In this document: piece after piece, positions 23,495 to 32,753 of the stretch
Layout: each line of letters opens with the position of its first letter
Numbering within the stretch: the first letter of the stretch is position 1
Assembly (NCBI GenBank): GCA_963792875.1
Contig: CAWBXV010000009.1
Location: 81,638-145,637, forward strand
Length of the DNA: 64,000 nt
From: JAHEGP01 sp963792875
Lineage (GTDB): Bacteria; Pseudomonadota; Gammaproteobacteria; Pseudomonadales; JAHEGP01
Direction: 5' to 3'
Notes under the pieces: generated by a model
Told to the model about the DNA's origin: nothing
The model's database searches: none
The model's input: only the letters and a program-made list of their open reading frames with translations
Translations under genes and position numbers: made by a program

Positions 23495-25372
23495 GCGCGC
23501 TGGCCGCTTTTCACTGGCTGCGGCCGTGGTGGCTGCTGGCGCTGCTGCCCACGGGGCTGCTGGTGCTGGCGCTGTGGCGCCGGCGCAGCTCGGCCGGCGA
23601 CTGGCAGCAGGTCATCGATCGCGCCCTGCTGCCGCTGCTGACCACGGGCGAGAACCAGCCGCTGCAGCGCTGGCCGCTGGTGCTGCTGGCGGCCGGCTGG
23701 CTGCTGGCGATTCTGGCGCTGGCCGGTCCCAGCTGGCAGCAGCTGCCGCAGCCGGTGTACCAGCGGCAGGATGCCTTGATCATCGCGCTGGATCTGTCGC
23801 CGTCGATGTACGCCCAGGACCTGGCGCCGTCGCGGCTCGAGCAGGCCAAGCGCGAGATACGCGACATTCTCAAGCGCCGGCAGGAGGGCCTGACCGCCCT
23901 CATCGCCTACGCCGGTGATGCGCACGTGGTGGTCCCGCTCACCGACGACACGCACACCATCGAGCTGCTGCTGCCGGCGCTCAACCCCGCCATGATGCCG
24001 CTGGCCGGCAGCGACCCGGTGCCAGCCCTGCAGCTGGCCGCGGAGCTTGCCGGACGCAGCCAGGCACAGCGCCTGCAGACGCTGCTGATCACCGACGGCA
24101 TCTACGCATCTGATTTCGCCGCCATCGACGCGCTGGTCGCGCAGACCGGCATGCACCTCGCCGTGCTGGGCATCGGCACCGCCGTCGGCGCCCCCATTCC
24201 CCTGCCGCAGGGCGGCTTCCTGAAGAACGCCGCAGGCGAGGTGATCGTCGCCAGGCTCGACGCCGATGCGCTCGCGCAGTGGAGCCGCCGCGAGGCCTAC
24301 CGCTATCACACCAGCGACTTCAGCGATACCGACATCGACGAACTGCTCAAGCCCGACGCCGCCGCCCTGCCGCCGGACCAGCAGGCGGCCGTGCCCAATG
24401 CCCAGTTCGACCAGTGGCGCGACGCCGGCCCCACGCTGGCGCTGCTGCTGCTGCCGCTGGCGCTGCTCGCGTTCCGGCGCGGCTGGCTGCTGGGCTTCGC
24501 GCTGGTGGTGCTGCTGCCCCCACCCGCAGCCCAGGCCCTCTCCTGGGACGACCTGTGGCAGCGGCCGGACCAGCAGGGCCGCAAGGCGCTGGAGCAGCAG
24601 CAGCCCCAACGCGCCGCCGAGCTGTTCGAGGACCCCCAGTGGCAGGGGGTGGCCCGCTACCGCGCCGGCGACTACCCGGGCGCCGCGGAGGCCTTTGCCG
24701 CCCGCGACGACAGCGACGGCCACTACAATCGCGGCAACGCCCTGGCCAGAGCGGGCGATCTCCCCGGCGCCGTCCAGGCCTACCAGCGGGCCCTCGAGTT
24801 GCAGCCTGACCACGCCGATGCCGCGGCCAACAAGGCCGCAGTGGAAGCGCTGCTGCAACAGCAACAACAGCAAGCAACAGCAGCAACAGCAGCAGCAATC
24901 TTCCGACTCGCAGCAGTCTTCCGAGCAGAATCCTTCGGACCAGTCGGACCAGTCGGACCAGTCGGACCAATCGGGTCAGTCGGGTCAGTCAGACCCAGGT
25001 GATCCAGGCAGCAATCCGGCCGGCAGCCCGGGCCAGCCCCAACAGACCCCCGACGCCGGCCAGGAGGCCGCCGCGCAGGAGCGGAGCGGCGATGACGCCA
25101 CTCAGGAGGCTGCCGGCCAGCAGCGCGACGGCGACGCGCCCGGGCAGGCGCAAGCCGATCGGGACGAGCCGGCGCCGGTTGCGGGGCAGGACGGCGGGCA
25201 GCAGGCCGCAGGCGACGACGCCGCGCAGCGGGACGAAGCCGAGGAGCAGCTGCAGCAGTGGCTGCGGCAGGTGCCCGACGAACCCGGCGCGCTGTTGCAG
25301 CGCAAGTTCGACTACCAGTATCGGCGCCAGGGTCAGCGCGCCAGGACCGAAGACGGTGAGGAGCGCTATTGA
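23491..25372 (+). pseudogene. VWA-TPR protein (BatB/BatC-like), frameshift in a polyglutamine tract
   Basis: Membrane protein joining a VWA domain (MIDAS IIALDLSPSMYAQDLAP; VVPLTDDTHTIELLLPAL) to TPR repeats (AARDDSDGHYNRGNALARAG, then DLPGAVQAYQRALELQPDHA). In the first frame the coding ends at 25002 after VEALLQQQQQQATAATAAA. A one-base shift inside the CAG/CAA tract (24856-24898) puts the reading into a second frame: polyglutamine, Ser-Asp-Gln repeats, an acidic Gln/Ala-rich linker, and the C-terminal QQWLRQVPDEPGALLQRKFD that is typical of the family. It ends at 25372, overlapping batD. So the intact protein is about 627 residues. The shift may be an assembly error in a repeat or a slippage mutation. 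Confidence 0.82.
24856..24988 (+). repeat. CAG/CAA tract and 9-base tandem repeat inside the VWA-TPR gene
   Basis: 24856-24898 is built of CAA and CAG triplets with one irregular step (CAAGCAACAG) that breaks the frame. 24935-24988 has six units of a nonamer, TCGGACCAG x3, one TCGGACCAA and TCGGGTCAG x2. In the downstream frame they encode Gln runs and Ser-Asp-Gln/Ser-Gly-Gln repeats, a flexible linker. Both are prone to slippage. Confidence 0.85.
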
Positions 25373-27069
25373 TGCCAAGGTCAATCCACGGGTTTGTCGC
25401 GCTGATGCTGATGCTGCTGGCATCGCTGGCGCAAGCCGGCGTCGAGGCCACGGTGGACCGCACGGAGCTGGCGGTGGGAGAGACGCTGCAGCTGACCATC
25501 CAGGCCAGCGGCGTCAAACTGTTTGCGAAGCAGCCCGACCTGACGCCACTGGAAGCGGACTTCGACGTCCTCAGCAAAAGTCAGAGCAGCAGCACGCGGC
25601 TGATCAACGGCGACTTCACCAGCAGCACCAGCTGGACCTTTCAGCTGGCGCCCAAGCGCCCCGGCAAGACCAGCATCCCCCCCATCACCGTCGGCAGGGA
25701 CCGCACCGACACCATCGAGATCCAGGTCAACCTGGCCTCCCACGCCCCGGCGGCCACGGCCGACGACGAAGTGCGCCTCGAAGCCGAGCTGGCCGACACC
25801 ACCGTGTATGTGGGGGCGCAGGCCCTGCTCACGCTGCGGGTGAGCAGGGCGCCGTCGGCGCGCTTCCAGGTGGAGGAGCCCGAACACCCGGACGCCAGCA
25901 TCCGCCAGGTGAACGAGCGCAGCTTTCAGCAGATACAGGGGGGGATGCGCACACTGGTGACGGAATATACCTTCGCCCTGTTTCCACGGGTGGAGGGCGA
26001 AATGGTGCTCAAACCCCTTACCCTGGTCGCGGAGATCATGACGCAGTCACCCCGCTCCATGTTCGACCCCCTGTTCGGCAAGAGCCGCCGCGTCATCCGC
26101 CGCACTGAGCCCCTGACATTGAACGTCATTCCCCCGCCGGCCGAGGTCACACCCTCCGACTGGCTGCCCGCCCAGAAGCTCAGTATCAGCCAGAGCTGGA
26201 GCAAGGACCCGCAGGCGCTGGCGGTCGGCGATTCCATCACGCGCACCATCGAGATCGAGGCGCGCGGCGTCACCGCCGCACAGCTGCCCCCGCTGCTGAT
26301 GGGCGAAATCGACGGCCTGAAATTGTATCCCGACCAGCCGACGGTAACGGACGACACCAGCGCCCGGGGGGTCACCGGACGGCGCACGGAGAAGATGGCG
26401 ATGGTCGTTACCCGGCCGGGTCGCTACCAGCTGCCGGCGCTGCGCATGGTGTGGTGGGATGTCACGGCTAACGCGCCACGCGTTGCCGAACTGCCGGCCA
26501 TGAGCTTTGAAGTGGCGCCGGCTGCAACCGCTGCAGCGCCGACGCCCAACGCTGCCCCCGCCACGGTCGCTGCGGCCGCAACGGGGGCCGCGGTCGCCGC
26601 TCGACCCTGGTATGGCTACCCGCTGTGGTGGCTGGTCAGCGTTCTGCTCAGCGCGCTCTGTGCCACCCTTGGCGTGCTGTACTACCGCGCGCGCCGCCGC
26701 CAGCAGCAACCGGTCCGCAGCCAGAGCGCGCCCCCCGCCGACGAGGCCGCCGCCTTCAAGCGCCTGCAGAGCGCCTGCGCCGGGCGCGATCCCGCACAGG
26801 TCTACCGCACCCTGGTGCGCTGGTGGCAGTGCTTCTTCGACACGGCCGAACTGCCAGGGCCGGCGGACATGGCGGCCAGCGGCGCCAACCAGGCCCTGAT
26901 GACCCAGGCGCTGGCCCTGCAGCGCCAGTTGTTCGGCGCCGCGGCGACAGACCCCGGCGCCTGGGACGCCAAAGCGCTGCTCGATGCGGTCACGCGCCAG
27001 CGCGAGAGCGATGGCCGCGACTCGCCCGCGGCGGCGCTGCCGGCGCTGTACCCGGCGCGCGCGCACTGA
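25372..27069 (+). CDS. batD: BatD family protein
   Basis: Last gene of the Bat operon, a BatD (oxygen-tolerance) type membrane protein of about 565 residues. It has a signal peptide (FVALMLMLLASLAQA), a large periplasmic part of beta-sandwich type (VEATVDRTELAVGETLQLTI near the start, SSSTRLINGDFTSSTSWTFQ, LIVAEIM-like repeats), one membrane helix near 425-445 (YPLWWLVSVLLSALCATLGV) and a cytoplasmic C-terminal domain. The ATG at 25372 shares one base with the preceding stop (TGATG); a TTG one codon upstream is also possible. Specific function is unknown. Confidence 0.88.
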   Translation: MPRSIHGFVALMLMLLASLAQAGVEATVDRTELAVGETLQLTIQASGVKLFAKQPDLTPLEADFDVLSKSQSSSTRLINGDFTSSTSWTFQLAPKRPGKTSIPPITVGRDRTDTIEIQVNLASHAPAATADDEVRLEAELADTTVYVGAQALLTLRVSRAPSARFQVEEPEHPDASIRQVNERSFQQIQGGMRTLVTEYTFALFPRVEGEMVLKPLTLVAEIMTQSPRSMFDPLFGKSRRVIRRTEPLTLNVIPPPAEVTPSDWLPAQKLSISQSWSKDPQALAVGDSITRTIEIEARGVTAAQLPPLLMGEIDGLKLYPDQPTVTDDTSARGVTGRRTEKMAMVVTRPGRYQLPALRMVWWDVTANAPRVAELPAMSFEVAPAATAAAPTPNAAPATVAAAATGAAVAARPWYGYPLWWLVSVLLSALCATLGVLYYRARRRQQQPVRSQSAPPADEAAAFKRLQSACAGRDPAQVYRTLVRWWQCFFDTAELPGPADMAASGANQALMTQALALQRQLFGAAATDPGAWDAKALLDAVTRQRESDGRDSPAAALPALYPARAH

Positions 27070-27112
27070 CCCGGGGCCGTGCCGGCGGCGGCCGCCTCGC
27101 GGTGGCGCGAGC

Positions 27113-27997
27113 TCACACCCGGCGGTGGTCCTCTCCCCGGTACTGATCCTCGGACTTGCCGAAGCGCCAGCGCCGGTTGCTCCACAGCCAGGTATGCGGC
27201 TGCTCACTGATGGAGCGCGTAGCAAGCTCGGCATAACGCGTCAGAATGGGGTGTTCACCGGCAGGATAAGGGGGCTCGCACAGCGGCTGAAACTCCACCT
27301 CGTAGTACCCCAGCCGCGTCTGGTGCATGCTGCAGAACACCACCACCGGCTGCGTGCCCGCCGCGATGATCTCGGCGCCCAGTGGAAAGGCCGTATCCTG
27401 CCCCAGCATCGTCGCCCAGGCCTTGGGCGATTTCTTCATGGGCGACTGGTCTGCCAGCAGACAGAAAAAATACGGCCTGGGCCACTTCCGCAGGCCCTGC
27501 AGCAGCCGCTTGTGGGGAATGCACTGGCAGTGGAAGCGCGTCCTGGCGTCCAGAAAGAACTGGTCCATGGCCTGGTTGTGCAGCGGCTTGTACACCACGC
27601 TGATGGGCGGACCGATCACCACGCCGCCCGCCTGCAGCAGCCACTCCCAGTTGGACTGGTGCAGCGCCATCACCATGATCGACTTGCCCTCGGCACGGAT
27701 GCGCTCGATCATATCCAGATTCTTGAAGCTGACCCGCCGCAGCAGCTCCGACTCCGAATGCGCCTGAGCGCGCAGGATCTCGGCCGTCAGCTGCCCCAGG
27801 TGCCGATAGTAGCGCCAGGCCAGGCGCCGCTGCTCGGCGACGGGCATGTCGGGAAAACTGTTGGCGATGTTGTCCCGCACGACGTCGCGGCGATAGCGCA
27901 CGACCCAGTAGAGCAGCACGGTGAGCAGCGGCGACAGCGTGACGTAGAGTACGCCCAGCGGTAGACGGCCCAGCAGGCGCAGAATGGCAACTGACAC
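27113..27997 (-). CDS. Lipid A lauroyl/myristoyl-type acyltransferase (LpxL/HtrB family)
   Basis: Inner-membrane acyltransferase of 294 residues that adds a secondary fatty acid to lipid A. It has an N-terminal membrane helix (LGVLYVTLSPLLTVLLYWVV), the catalytic HX4E motif in MALHQSNWEWLLQAGG, the VYKPLHNQAMDQFF segment and LLADQSPMKKSP. The VRDNIANSFPDM region matches the family's early RNLxxxFP motif. Whether it is the LpxL or LpxM type cannot be told from the sequence alone. It lies 110 bases after pepN on the same strand. Confidence 0.9.
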   Translation of the reverse strand: MSVAILRLLGRLPLGVLYVTLSPLLTVLLYWVVRYRRDVVRDNIANSFPDMPVAEQRRLAWRYYRHLGQLTAEILRAQAHSESELLRRVSFKNLDMIERIRAEGKSIMVMALHQSNWEWLLQAGGVVIGPPISVVYKPLHNQAMDQFFLDARTRFHCQCIPHKRLLQGLRKWPRPYFFCLLADQSPMKKSPKAWATMLGQDTAFPLGAEIIAAGTQPVVVFCSMHQTRLGYYEVEFQPLCEPPYPAGEHPILTRYAELATRSISEQPHTWLWSNRRWRFGKSEDQYRGEDHRRV

Positions 27998-28107
27998 GAT
28001 GGCGACCTCGCAGTTTGCGACCGGCAGCGCTCGGCCGCCTCCGCCATCATCTTACCACCGGGCCAGGCAATAGCCCACGCGCTCGGGCGGCCGGCGCACG
28101 CCAGCCG

Positions 28108-30744
28108 CTAGCCCAGTGACTTGGAGACGATCTCGTAGACGTCCCGGGACAGCGCCGGCCGCTCGGCCAGCCCCTGCAGCGCGGCGTGCATGGCCTCGGC
28201 GTTCGGGGCCGGGTACTTGCGCCAGCGCGTCAGCGGCGTCAGCAGCCGGGCCGCCAGCTGGGGGTTGCTGCCGTCGAGCTCGTCCACCTGCTCGGCCAGG
28301 AAGCGGTAGCCGCTGCCGTCCTCGGCGTGGAAGTGCAAGGGGTTGCCAGCGCAGAACGCGGCGACCAGGGCGCGCACCTTATTGGGGTTGTAGCGATCGT
28401 AAGCCGGGTGCCTGAGCAGCTCGCGCACCCGCCCCAGCGCCCCCGGCAGTGGTGAGACGGCCTGCACCTGAAACCACTGATTGACGGCCAGCGGTTCGTG
28501 CTGCCAGCGCCGGTAGAAATCGTCCAGCGCCCAGGCGCTGCGCTCGACGGCGCTGTCGTGGTCGATGGCCGTCAGACACTGCAGCGCGGCGAGCACATCG
28601 GTCATATTGTCCGCCGCCCGATAGTGGGCCTCGCACCAGTCGATCGCCTGAGCGCTGCCGGTCGCACTGAGATAGCCCAGACATTGATTGCGCAGGCTGC
28701 GGCGCCCCGCCTGTTCGCTGTCGGGGCGGTAGGCGGCAGTGCTGTGCAGGGCGTCATAGGCCGCCAGCAGGGTGTCCTGCAGGGCGCGGCCGATGCCCTG
28801 CCGCGCCGCCTCGCGGGCGCGATGAATGGCGGCGGCATGAATGATCTCCGCCTGCTCGCTGAGCCAGGCCTCGGACGGCAGCTGCAGCATCAGCGCCACC
28901 ATGGCCGGGTCCAGGCTGTCGTCCTCCAGCAGCTGCCGCAGCGCTGCGATCAGCCCGTCATCGGGCGCCAGCGGCCGCGCCGCGCGATAGTCATCGATCA
29001 TCCGCTGCAGCATGCCGGTCGCCAGGGTCTGACAGGCATCCCAGCGGTTGAAGCCGTCGCTATCCCGGCTCATCAGGAACAACAGCTGCTCGGGGGTGTA
29101 GGGGTAATGGAGCTTGACCGGCGCGGAAAAATCGCGCAGCAGCGACGGTACCGGCCGCTCAGCGACGTTGCGGAACACAAAGGACTGGCGCCGCGCGGAC
29201 AGTTCCAGCACCGTCTCCTGCGCCACCGCGGCGCCCTCAAGATGCAGCGGCAGCGGTCCCGCCCTGCCCACCAGCCCCATGCTGACCGGAATCAGCAGCG
29301 CCTCCCCGCCATCGCCGCGGTGCTGCTCCAGCGTCAGGGTATAGGTGCCGGCGTCGGCGTCGTAGTCGTCGCTGGCATCCAGGCGCGGTGTGCCCACCTG
29401 GGAATACCAGCGGCGGAACTGGTTGAGGTCGCGGCCGCTGGCTTCGGCCATGGCGTCGATAAAATCGTCGCAGGTCGCCGCCCTGCCATCGTGCCGCTCA
29501 AAGTACAGGTCGCTGCCCGCGCGAAACGCCTCGGCGCCCAGCAGATGGTGCAGCATGCGCACCACCTCCGCACCCTTCTCGTAGATCGTCAGGGTATAGA
29601 AATTGGCGATCTCGATATAGGAGTCCGGCCGGATGGGGTGGGCGGTAGGACCCGCGTCCTCCGCAAACTGCTGGGTGCGCAGCAGCTTGACGTCCTCGAC
29701 CCGCTTGACCGTCGCCGAGTTCAGGTCGGCGGAGAAGCTGGCGTCCCGGAACACCGTGAAGCCCTCCTTGAGGCTCAGCTGAAACCAGTCGCGGCAGGTC
29801 ACGCGATTCCCGGACCAGTTATGGAAATACTCGTGGGCGATGATGGCCTCGATGCGCGCGAAGCCGGCATCCGTGGTGATCGCCGTATTGGCCAGCACGC
29901 AGGACGTGTTGAAGATATTGAGACCCTTGTTCTCCATGGCCCCCATGTTGAAGTCATCCACCGCCACGATCATGTAGATATCGAGGTCGTACTCCCTGCC
30001 GTAGACCTCCTCGTCCCAGCGCATGGCGCGCTGCAGTGACTGCATGGCATGCTCGCACTTGTCGAGGTCCTTCTCCTCCACGTAGATGCGCAGGTCGACC
30101 TCGCGGCCCGACATGGTGGTGAAAGCGCCCTGTACGTAGCGCAGGTCGCCGGCAACCAGGGCGAACAGATAGCAGGGCTTGTTGAACGGATCGTCCCAGC
30201 ACGCGCGATGGCGGCCATTGGCCAGCGCCTCGCGGCCGACCGGATTGCCGTTGGACAGCAGCACCGGATAGCGGGCCGCGTCCGCCTCGATGGTGGTGCG
30301 AAAGCGCGACAGCACATCGGGGCGATCGAGGTAGTAGGTGATCTTGCGGAAACCCTCCGCCTCGCACTGCGTACAGAACATCGTGCGCGAGTTGTAGAGC
30401 CCCTCCAGCGACTTGTTCTCCCTGGGCCGGCAGCGCGTGACGCAGGCCAGCGTGAACGACTCGGGCACCTGCCGGACGCGCAGCTCGCCCGGCGCCAGCG
30501 CGTAGTCGTCCGCTGTCAGGGCACGCCCGTCGATGCTCAGCGACTGCAGCTCCAGCCCCTCCCCCTGCAGCACCAGATCGGCCGACCGCGGGGCATCGGG
30601 CGCGGGGTTGCGGTAGCAGCGCAGCGTGCTGCTGACCTCGGCATAGTCCTCGTGCAGATCAAAAAACAGCTCGGTATGTTCGATCAGGAATGCCGGCGGG
30701 CGGTAGTCGGCAAGCGCAATGGCCTTGGGCTGAGCTTCTTTCAT
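28108..30744 (-). CDS. pepN: Aminopeptidase N
   Basis: Cytoplasmic M1 zinc aminopeptidase of 878 residues, the usual length. The exopeptidase motif GAMEN occurs in DDFNMGAMENKGLN. The zinc site is IIAHEYFHNWSGNRVTC (HExxHx18E) with the second glutamate in LKEGFTVFRD. Early TMFCTQCEAEGFRKITYYLD and DVLSRFRTTIEADA are typical of the E. coli type. It lies ten bases after the DUF2797 gene and is probably the last gene of the nadK-rhomboid-yeaC-DUF2797-pepN operon. Confidence 0.97.
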   Translation of the reverse strand: MKEAQPKAIALADYRPPAFLIEHTELFFDLHEDYAEVSSTLRCYRNPAPDAPRSADLVLQGEGLELQSLSIDGRALTADDYALAPGELRVRQVPESFTLACVTRCRPRENKSLEGLYNSRTMFCTQCEAEGFRKITYYLDRPDVLSRFRTTIEADAARYPVLLSNGNPVGREALANGRHRACWDDPFNKPCYLFALVAGDLRYVQGAFTTMSGREVDLRIYVEEKDLDKCEHAMQSLQRAMRWDEEVYGREYDLDIYMIVAVDDFNMGAMENKGLNIFNTSCVLANTAITTDAGFARIEAIIAHEYFHNWSGNRVTCRDWFQLSLKEGFTVFRDASFSADLNSATVKRVEDVKLLRTQQFAEDAGPTAHPIRPDSYIEIANFYTLTIYEKGAEVVRMLHHLLGAEAFRAGSDLYFERHDGRAATCDDFIDAMAEASGRDLNQFRRWYSQVGTPRLDASDDYDADAGTYTLTLEQHRGDGGEALLIPVSMGLVGRAGPLPLHLEGAAVAQETVLELSARRQSFVFRNVAERPVPSLLRDFSAPVKLHYPYTPEQLLFLMSRDSDGFNRWDACQTLATGMLQRMIDDYRAARPLAPDDGLIAALRQLLEDDSLDPAMVALMLQLPSEAWLSEQAEIIHAAAIHRAREAARQGIGRALQDTLLAAYDALHSTAAYRPDSEQAGRRSLRNQCLGYLSATGSAQAIDWCEAHYRAADNMTDVLAALQCLTAIDHDSAVERSAWALDDFYRRWQHEPLAVNQWFQVQAVSPLPGALGRVRELLRHPAYDRYNPNKVRALVAAFCAGNPLHFHAEDGSGYRFLAEQVDELDGSNPQLAARLLTPLTRWRKYPAPNAEAMHAALQGLAERPALSRDVYEIVSKSLG

Positions 30745-30754
30745 CGGTGTTCAC

Positions 30755-31582
30755 CTACGCCAGAAAGTCCACATGATAGGAGGTAAATTTGCGGATATTG
30801 ATCACGCCGGTATCCAGCATCAGGTATTGCCCCTTGATCCCCTGCAGCTTGCCAGCCACCAGCGCCTGCTTGTCGAAATTCAGGGCGACGACCTTGTCGG
30901 GGTAGGCCAGCACCGGAAAGGACAGCTCGACCACCGGCTGCTCATCCAGCAGCGCGATGGCGTGCAGGCCGAAATCCTGCTGCAGCTGCGCGAGCTCGGC
31001 GGCGCAGCGCTGCCGCAGCTCAGACCAGATCTGCCCCAGGTCGCACGGCTCGGCCTCGCGCTTGAGCATGCGCTGCCAGTGCGTGCGGTCGGCGACGTGG
31101 CGCTTGATGATCACCTCGGCAAAGCCGGCCTGCTGTCGCGTCTTGACGCGCATCACCGGCATGGCCTGGGTGGCGCCCTGATCGATCCAGCGGGTGGGAA
31201 TCTGCGTGCCGCGGGTGATGCCGACCTTGACCCCCGAAGAGTTGGCCAGGTAGACGAAGTGATCCTGCATGCAGTGGGACTCGGCCCACTCCGGCTCGCG
31301 GCAGGTGCCCGCGAAATAGTGGCACTTCTGCGGACTGACGATGCAGCTGTCGCAGCGCGCCAGCCGCTTGAAGCAGGGGTAGCAGTAACCCTGGTCGAAG
31401 CTCTTTTTAGTGACGCGGCCGCAGTTGCAGCAGGTGATCTGTCCCAGGTAGCGCAATGCCACCGGCTGCCCCAGGTAGGCGTTGAGCGGCAGCGCCACCT
31501 CGCCCACCCGCAGCCGATAGCCGATCGGCTGCCCCAGGTCGGCAGCCATCTTGTGCAGCGGTCCCGATGCCAGCGTATTCAA
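30755..31582 (-). CDS. DUF2797 protein
   Basis: A 275-residue protein of the DUF2797 family, with two cysteine clusters (ITCCNCGRVTKKSFDQGYCY, then CFKRLARCDSCIV and CHYFAGTCREPEW) that suggest zinc binding. The HFVYLANSSGVKVGITRG segment resembles a GIY-YIG-like strand. Function unknown. I chose a TTG start at 31582 (MNTLASGPLHKMAADLG): it overlaps the yeaC stop as TTGA and gives the family's N-terminus. An ATG at 31549 is a possible alternative. Neighbouring order (yeaC, DUF2797, pepN) is conserved in pseudomonads as I recall it. Confidence 0.88.
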   Translation of the reverse strand: MNTLASGPLHKMAADLGQPIGYRLRVGEVALPLNAYLGQPVALRYLGQITCCNCGRVTKKSFDQGYCYPCFKRLARCDSCIVSPQKCHYFAGTCREPEWAESHCMQDHFVYLANSSGVKVGITRGTQIPTRWIDQGATQAMPVMRVKTRQQAGFAEVIIKRHVADRTHWQRMLKREAEPCDLGQIWSELRQRCAAELAQLQQDFGLHAIALLDEQPVVELSFPVLAYPDKVVALNFDKQALVAGKLQGIKGQYLMLDTGVINIRKFTSYHVDFLA

Positions 31583-31854
31583 TGGCCGCGCTCCCGCTCC
31601 TGCCCGTCCGGCATCCGCAGGATCTGGGTATCGCTGCACTGCTCACCGGACTGCTTGCGGCCGCGGTCGATGTAGCCGGTGCGCTGCTCGGGCGACCGGT
31701 GGCAGGCCTCCCAGTGGATGACGGCATCAAGGCAGTGCGCCTTCTGCTCGTCGCTGAGGACGCGGCCATCCGGCCACTTGCCCAGTTCCAGCGCGAGCCG
31801 CAGGCGGTCGATCACGTCCGGGGTCAGTGATTGGATCAGGTTCTGATAGTCCAT
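31579..31854 (-). CDS. yeaC: YeaC family protein (DUF1315)
   Basis: A 91-residue protein. Its first half, LTPDVIDRLRLALELGKWPD and VLSDEQKAHCLDAVIHWEA, matches E. coli YeaC (VYQRLSTAVELGKWPDG..LTPEQKENCLQ). The C-terminal part is polar and ends RMPDGQERERGH. Function unknown. Its TGA overlaps the TTG start of the DUF2797 gene, and it begins 17 bases after the rhomboid gene. Confidence 0.9.
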   Translation of the reverse strand: MDYQNLIQSLTPDVIDRLRLALELGKWPDGRVLSDEQKAHCLDAVIHWEACHRSPEQRTGYIDRGRKQSGEQCSDTQILRMPDGQERERGH

Positions 31855-31871
31855 GCCGGGCAGGTCTCGCG

Positions 31872-32741
31872 TCAGGTGTCAATACCGGGCCCGCGCAGGC
31901 TGGCGAGCGCCAGGCCCAGCAGCAGCCCGATGGCAAAGCCGGAGAGGTGGGCGGCGTTGGCCACCGCTCCGAATCCGAAGAGGGTGAAGATGCCCGTCAG
32001 GGCCAGCAGCATCAACCCCACCATCATGTAGCTGAGCGCCCTGGGCACGCCGAAGTCCTCGCCGGGCCGCACAGTGCTCCAGCCCAGGCAATACCCCACG
32101 AGGCCGTAGACGACGCCGGACATGCCGCCAAAGATCGCGTTGCTGGCAAAATGGTACTGCGTCAGGTTGGAGCCGAGCCCGATCAGCGCGACCAGCAGGG
32201 CCAATCGCCCCGTGCCCTGCAGGTATTCGATGCGGCGGCCGAATTCCCACAGCCAGAGCGAGTTGAAGACGAGGTGGAGGAGGCCGAAATGCAGGAATAT
32301 GGGGCTCCACAGGCGCCACAGCTGGCCACTGCTCAAAGCCTCGACCAGCCCCTGGTTGAAGCGCGCCCCACCGAGCTCGAAATAGGATTGAAAGGTCAGC
32401 GCGCTGAGCCAGTGGCCGTCGCCGCTGGCCACGACCAGATAGCCCAGCAGGCAACCCAGCACCAGCGCCAGGGTCAGCGGCGCCCGCACCAGCCATACCT
32501 GCCAGGGCTCGCCGACGGGGCGCGCCACGACGGCCCGCACGCGCCCGGGCGCTACCGCGCCATCGAGAAACGCCGCGTACAGATCACGTACCGTCGCGGC
32601 CACATCGGGCGCCGCCACCGCAAGGACCTGCCTGCCGGCACTCTCGTGAATCCTGTGGGGAATGCCGCGCTGCCACAGCAGGCTACTGAATGACTGCAGA
32701 TCGACGTCGAGATCCACCACCAACACACTGGTTTCTGCCAT
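31872..32741 (-). CDS. Rhomboid intramembrane serine protease
   Basis: A 289-residue GlpG-like protease. An N-terminal cytoplasmic domain (about 75 residues, MAETSVLVVDLDVDLQSF) precedes six or seven membrane helices. The catalytic serine lies in FGGMSGVVYGLVGY (GxSG), and the catalytic histidine in ANAAHLSGFAIGLLLG. The conserved loop-1 WRLWSPIFLHFGLLHLVFNS is also present. Substrates are unknown. It lies 12 bases after nadK in the same operon. Confidence 0.93.
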   Translation of the reverse strand: MAETSVLVVDLDVDLQSFSSLLWQRGIPHRIHESAGRQVLAVAAPDVAATVRDLYAAFLDGAVAPGRVRAVVARPVGEPWQVWLVRAPLTLALVLGCLLGYLVVASGDGHWLSALTFQSYFELGGARFNQGLVEALSSGQLWRLWSPIFLHFGLLHLVFNSLWLWEFGRRIEYLQGTGRLALLVALIGLGSNLTQYHFASNAIFGGMSGVVYGLVGYCLGWSTVRPGEDFGVPRALSYMMVGLMLLALTGIFTLFGFGAVANAAHLSGFAIGLLLGLALASLRGPGIDT

Positions 32742-32753
32742 CGCGATTACTCA

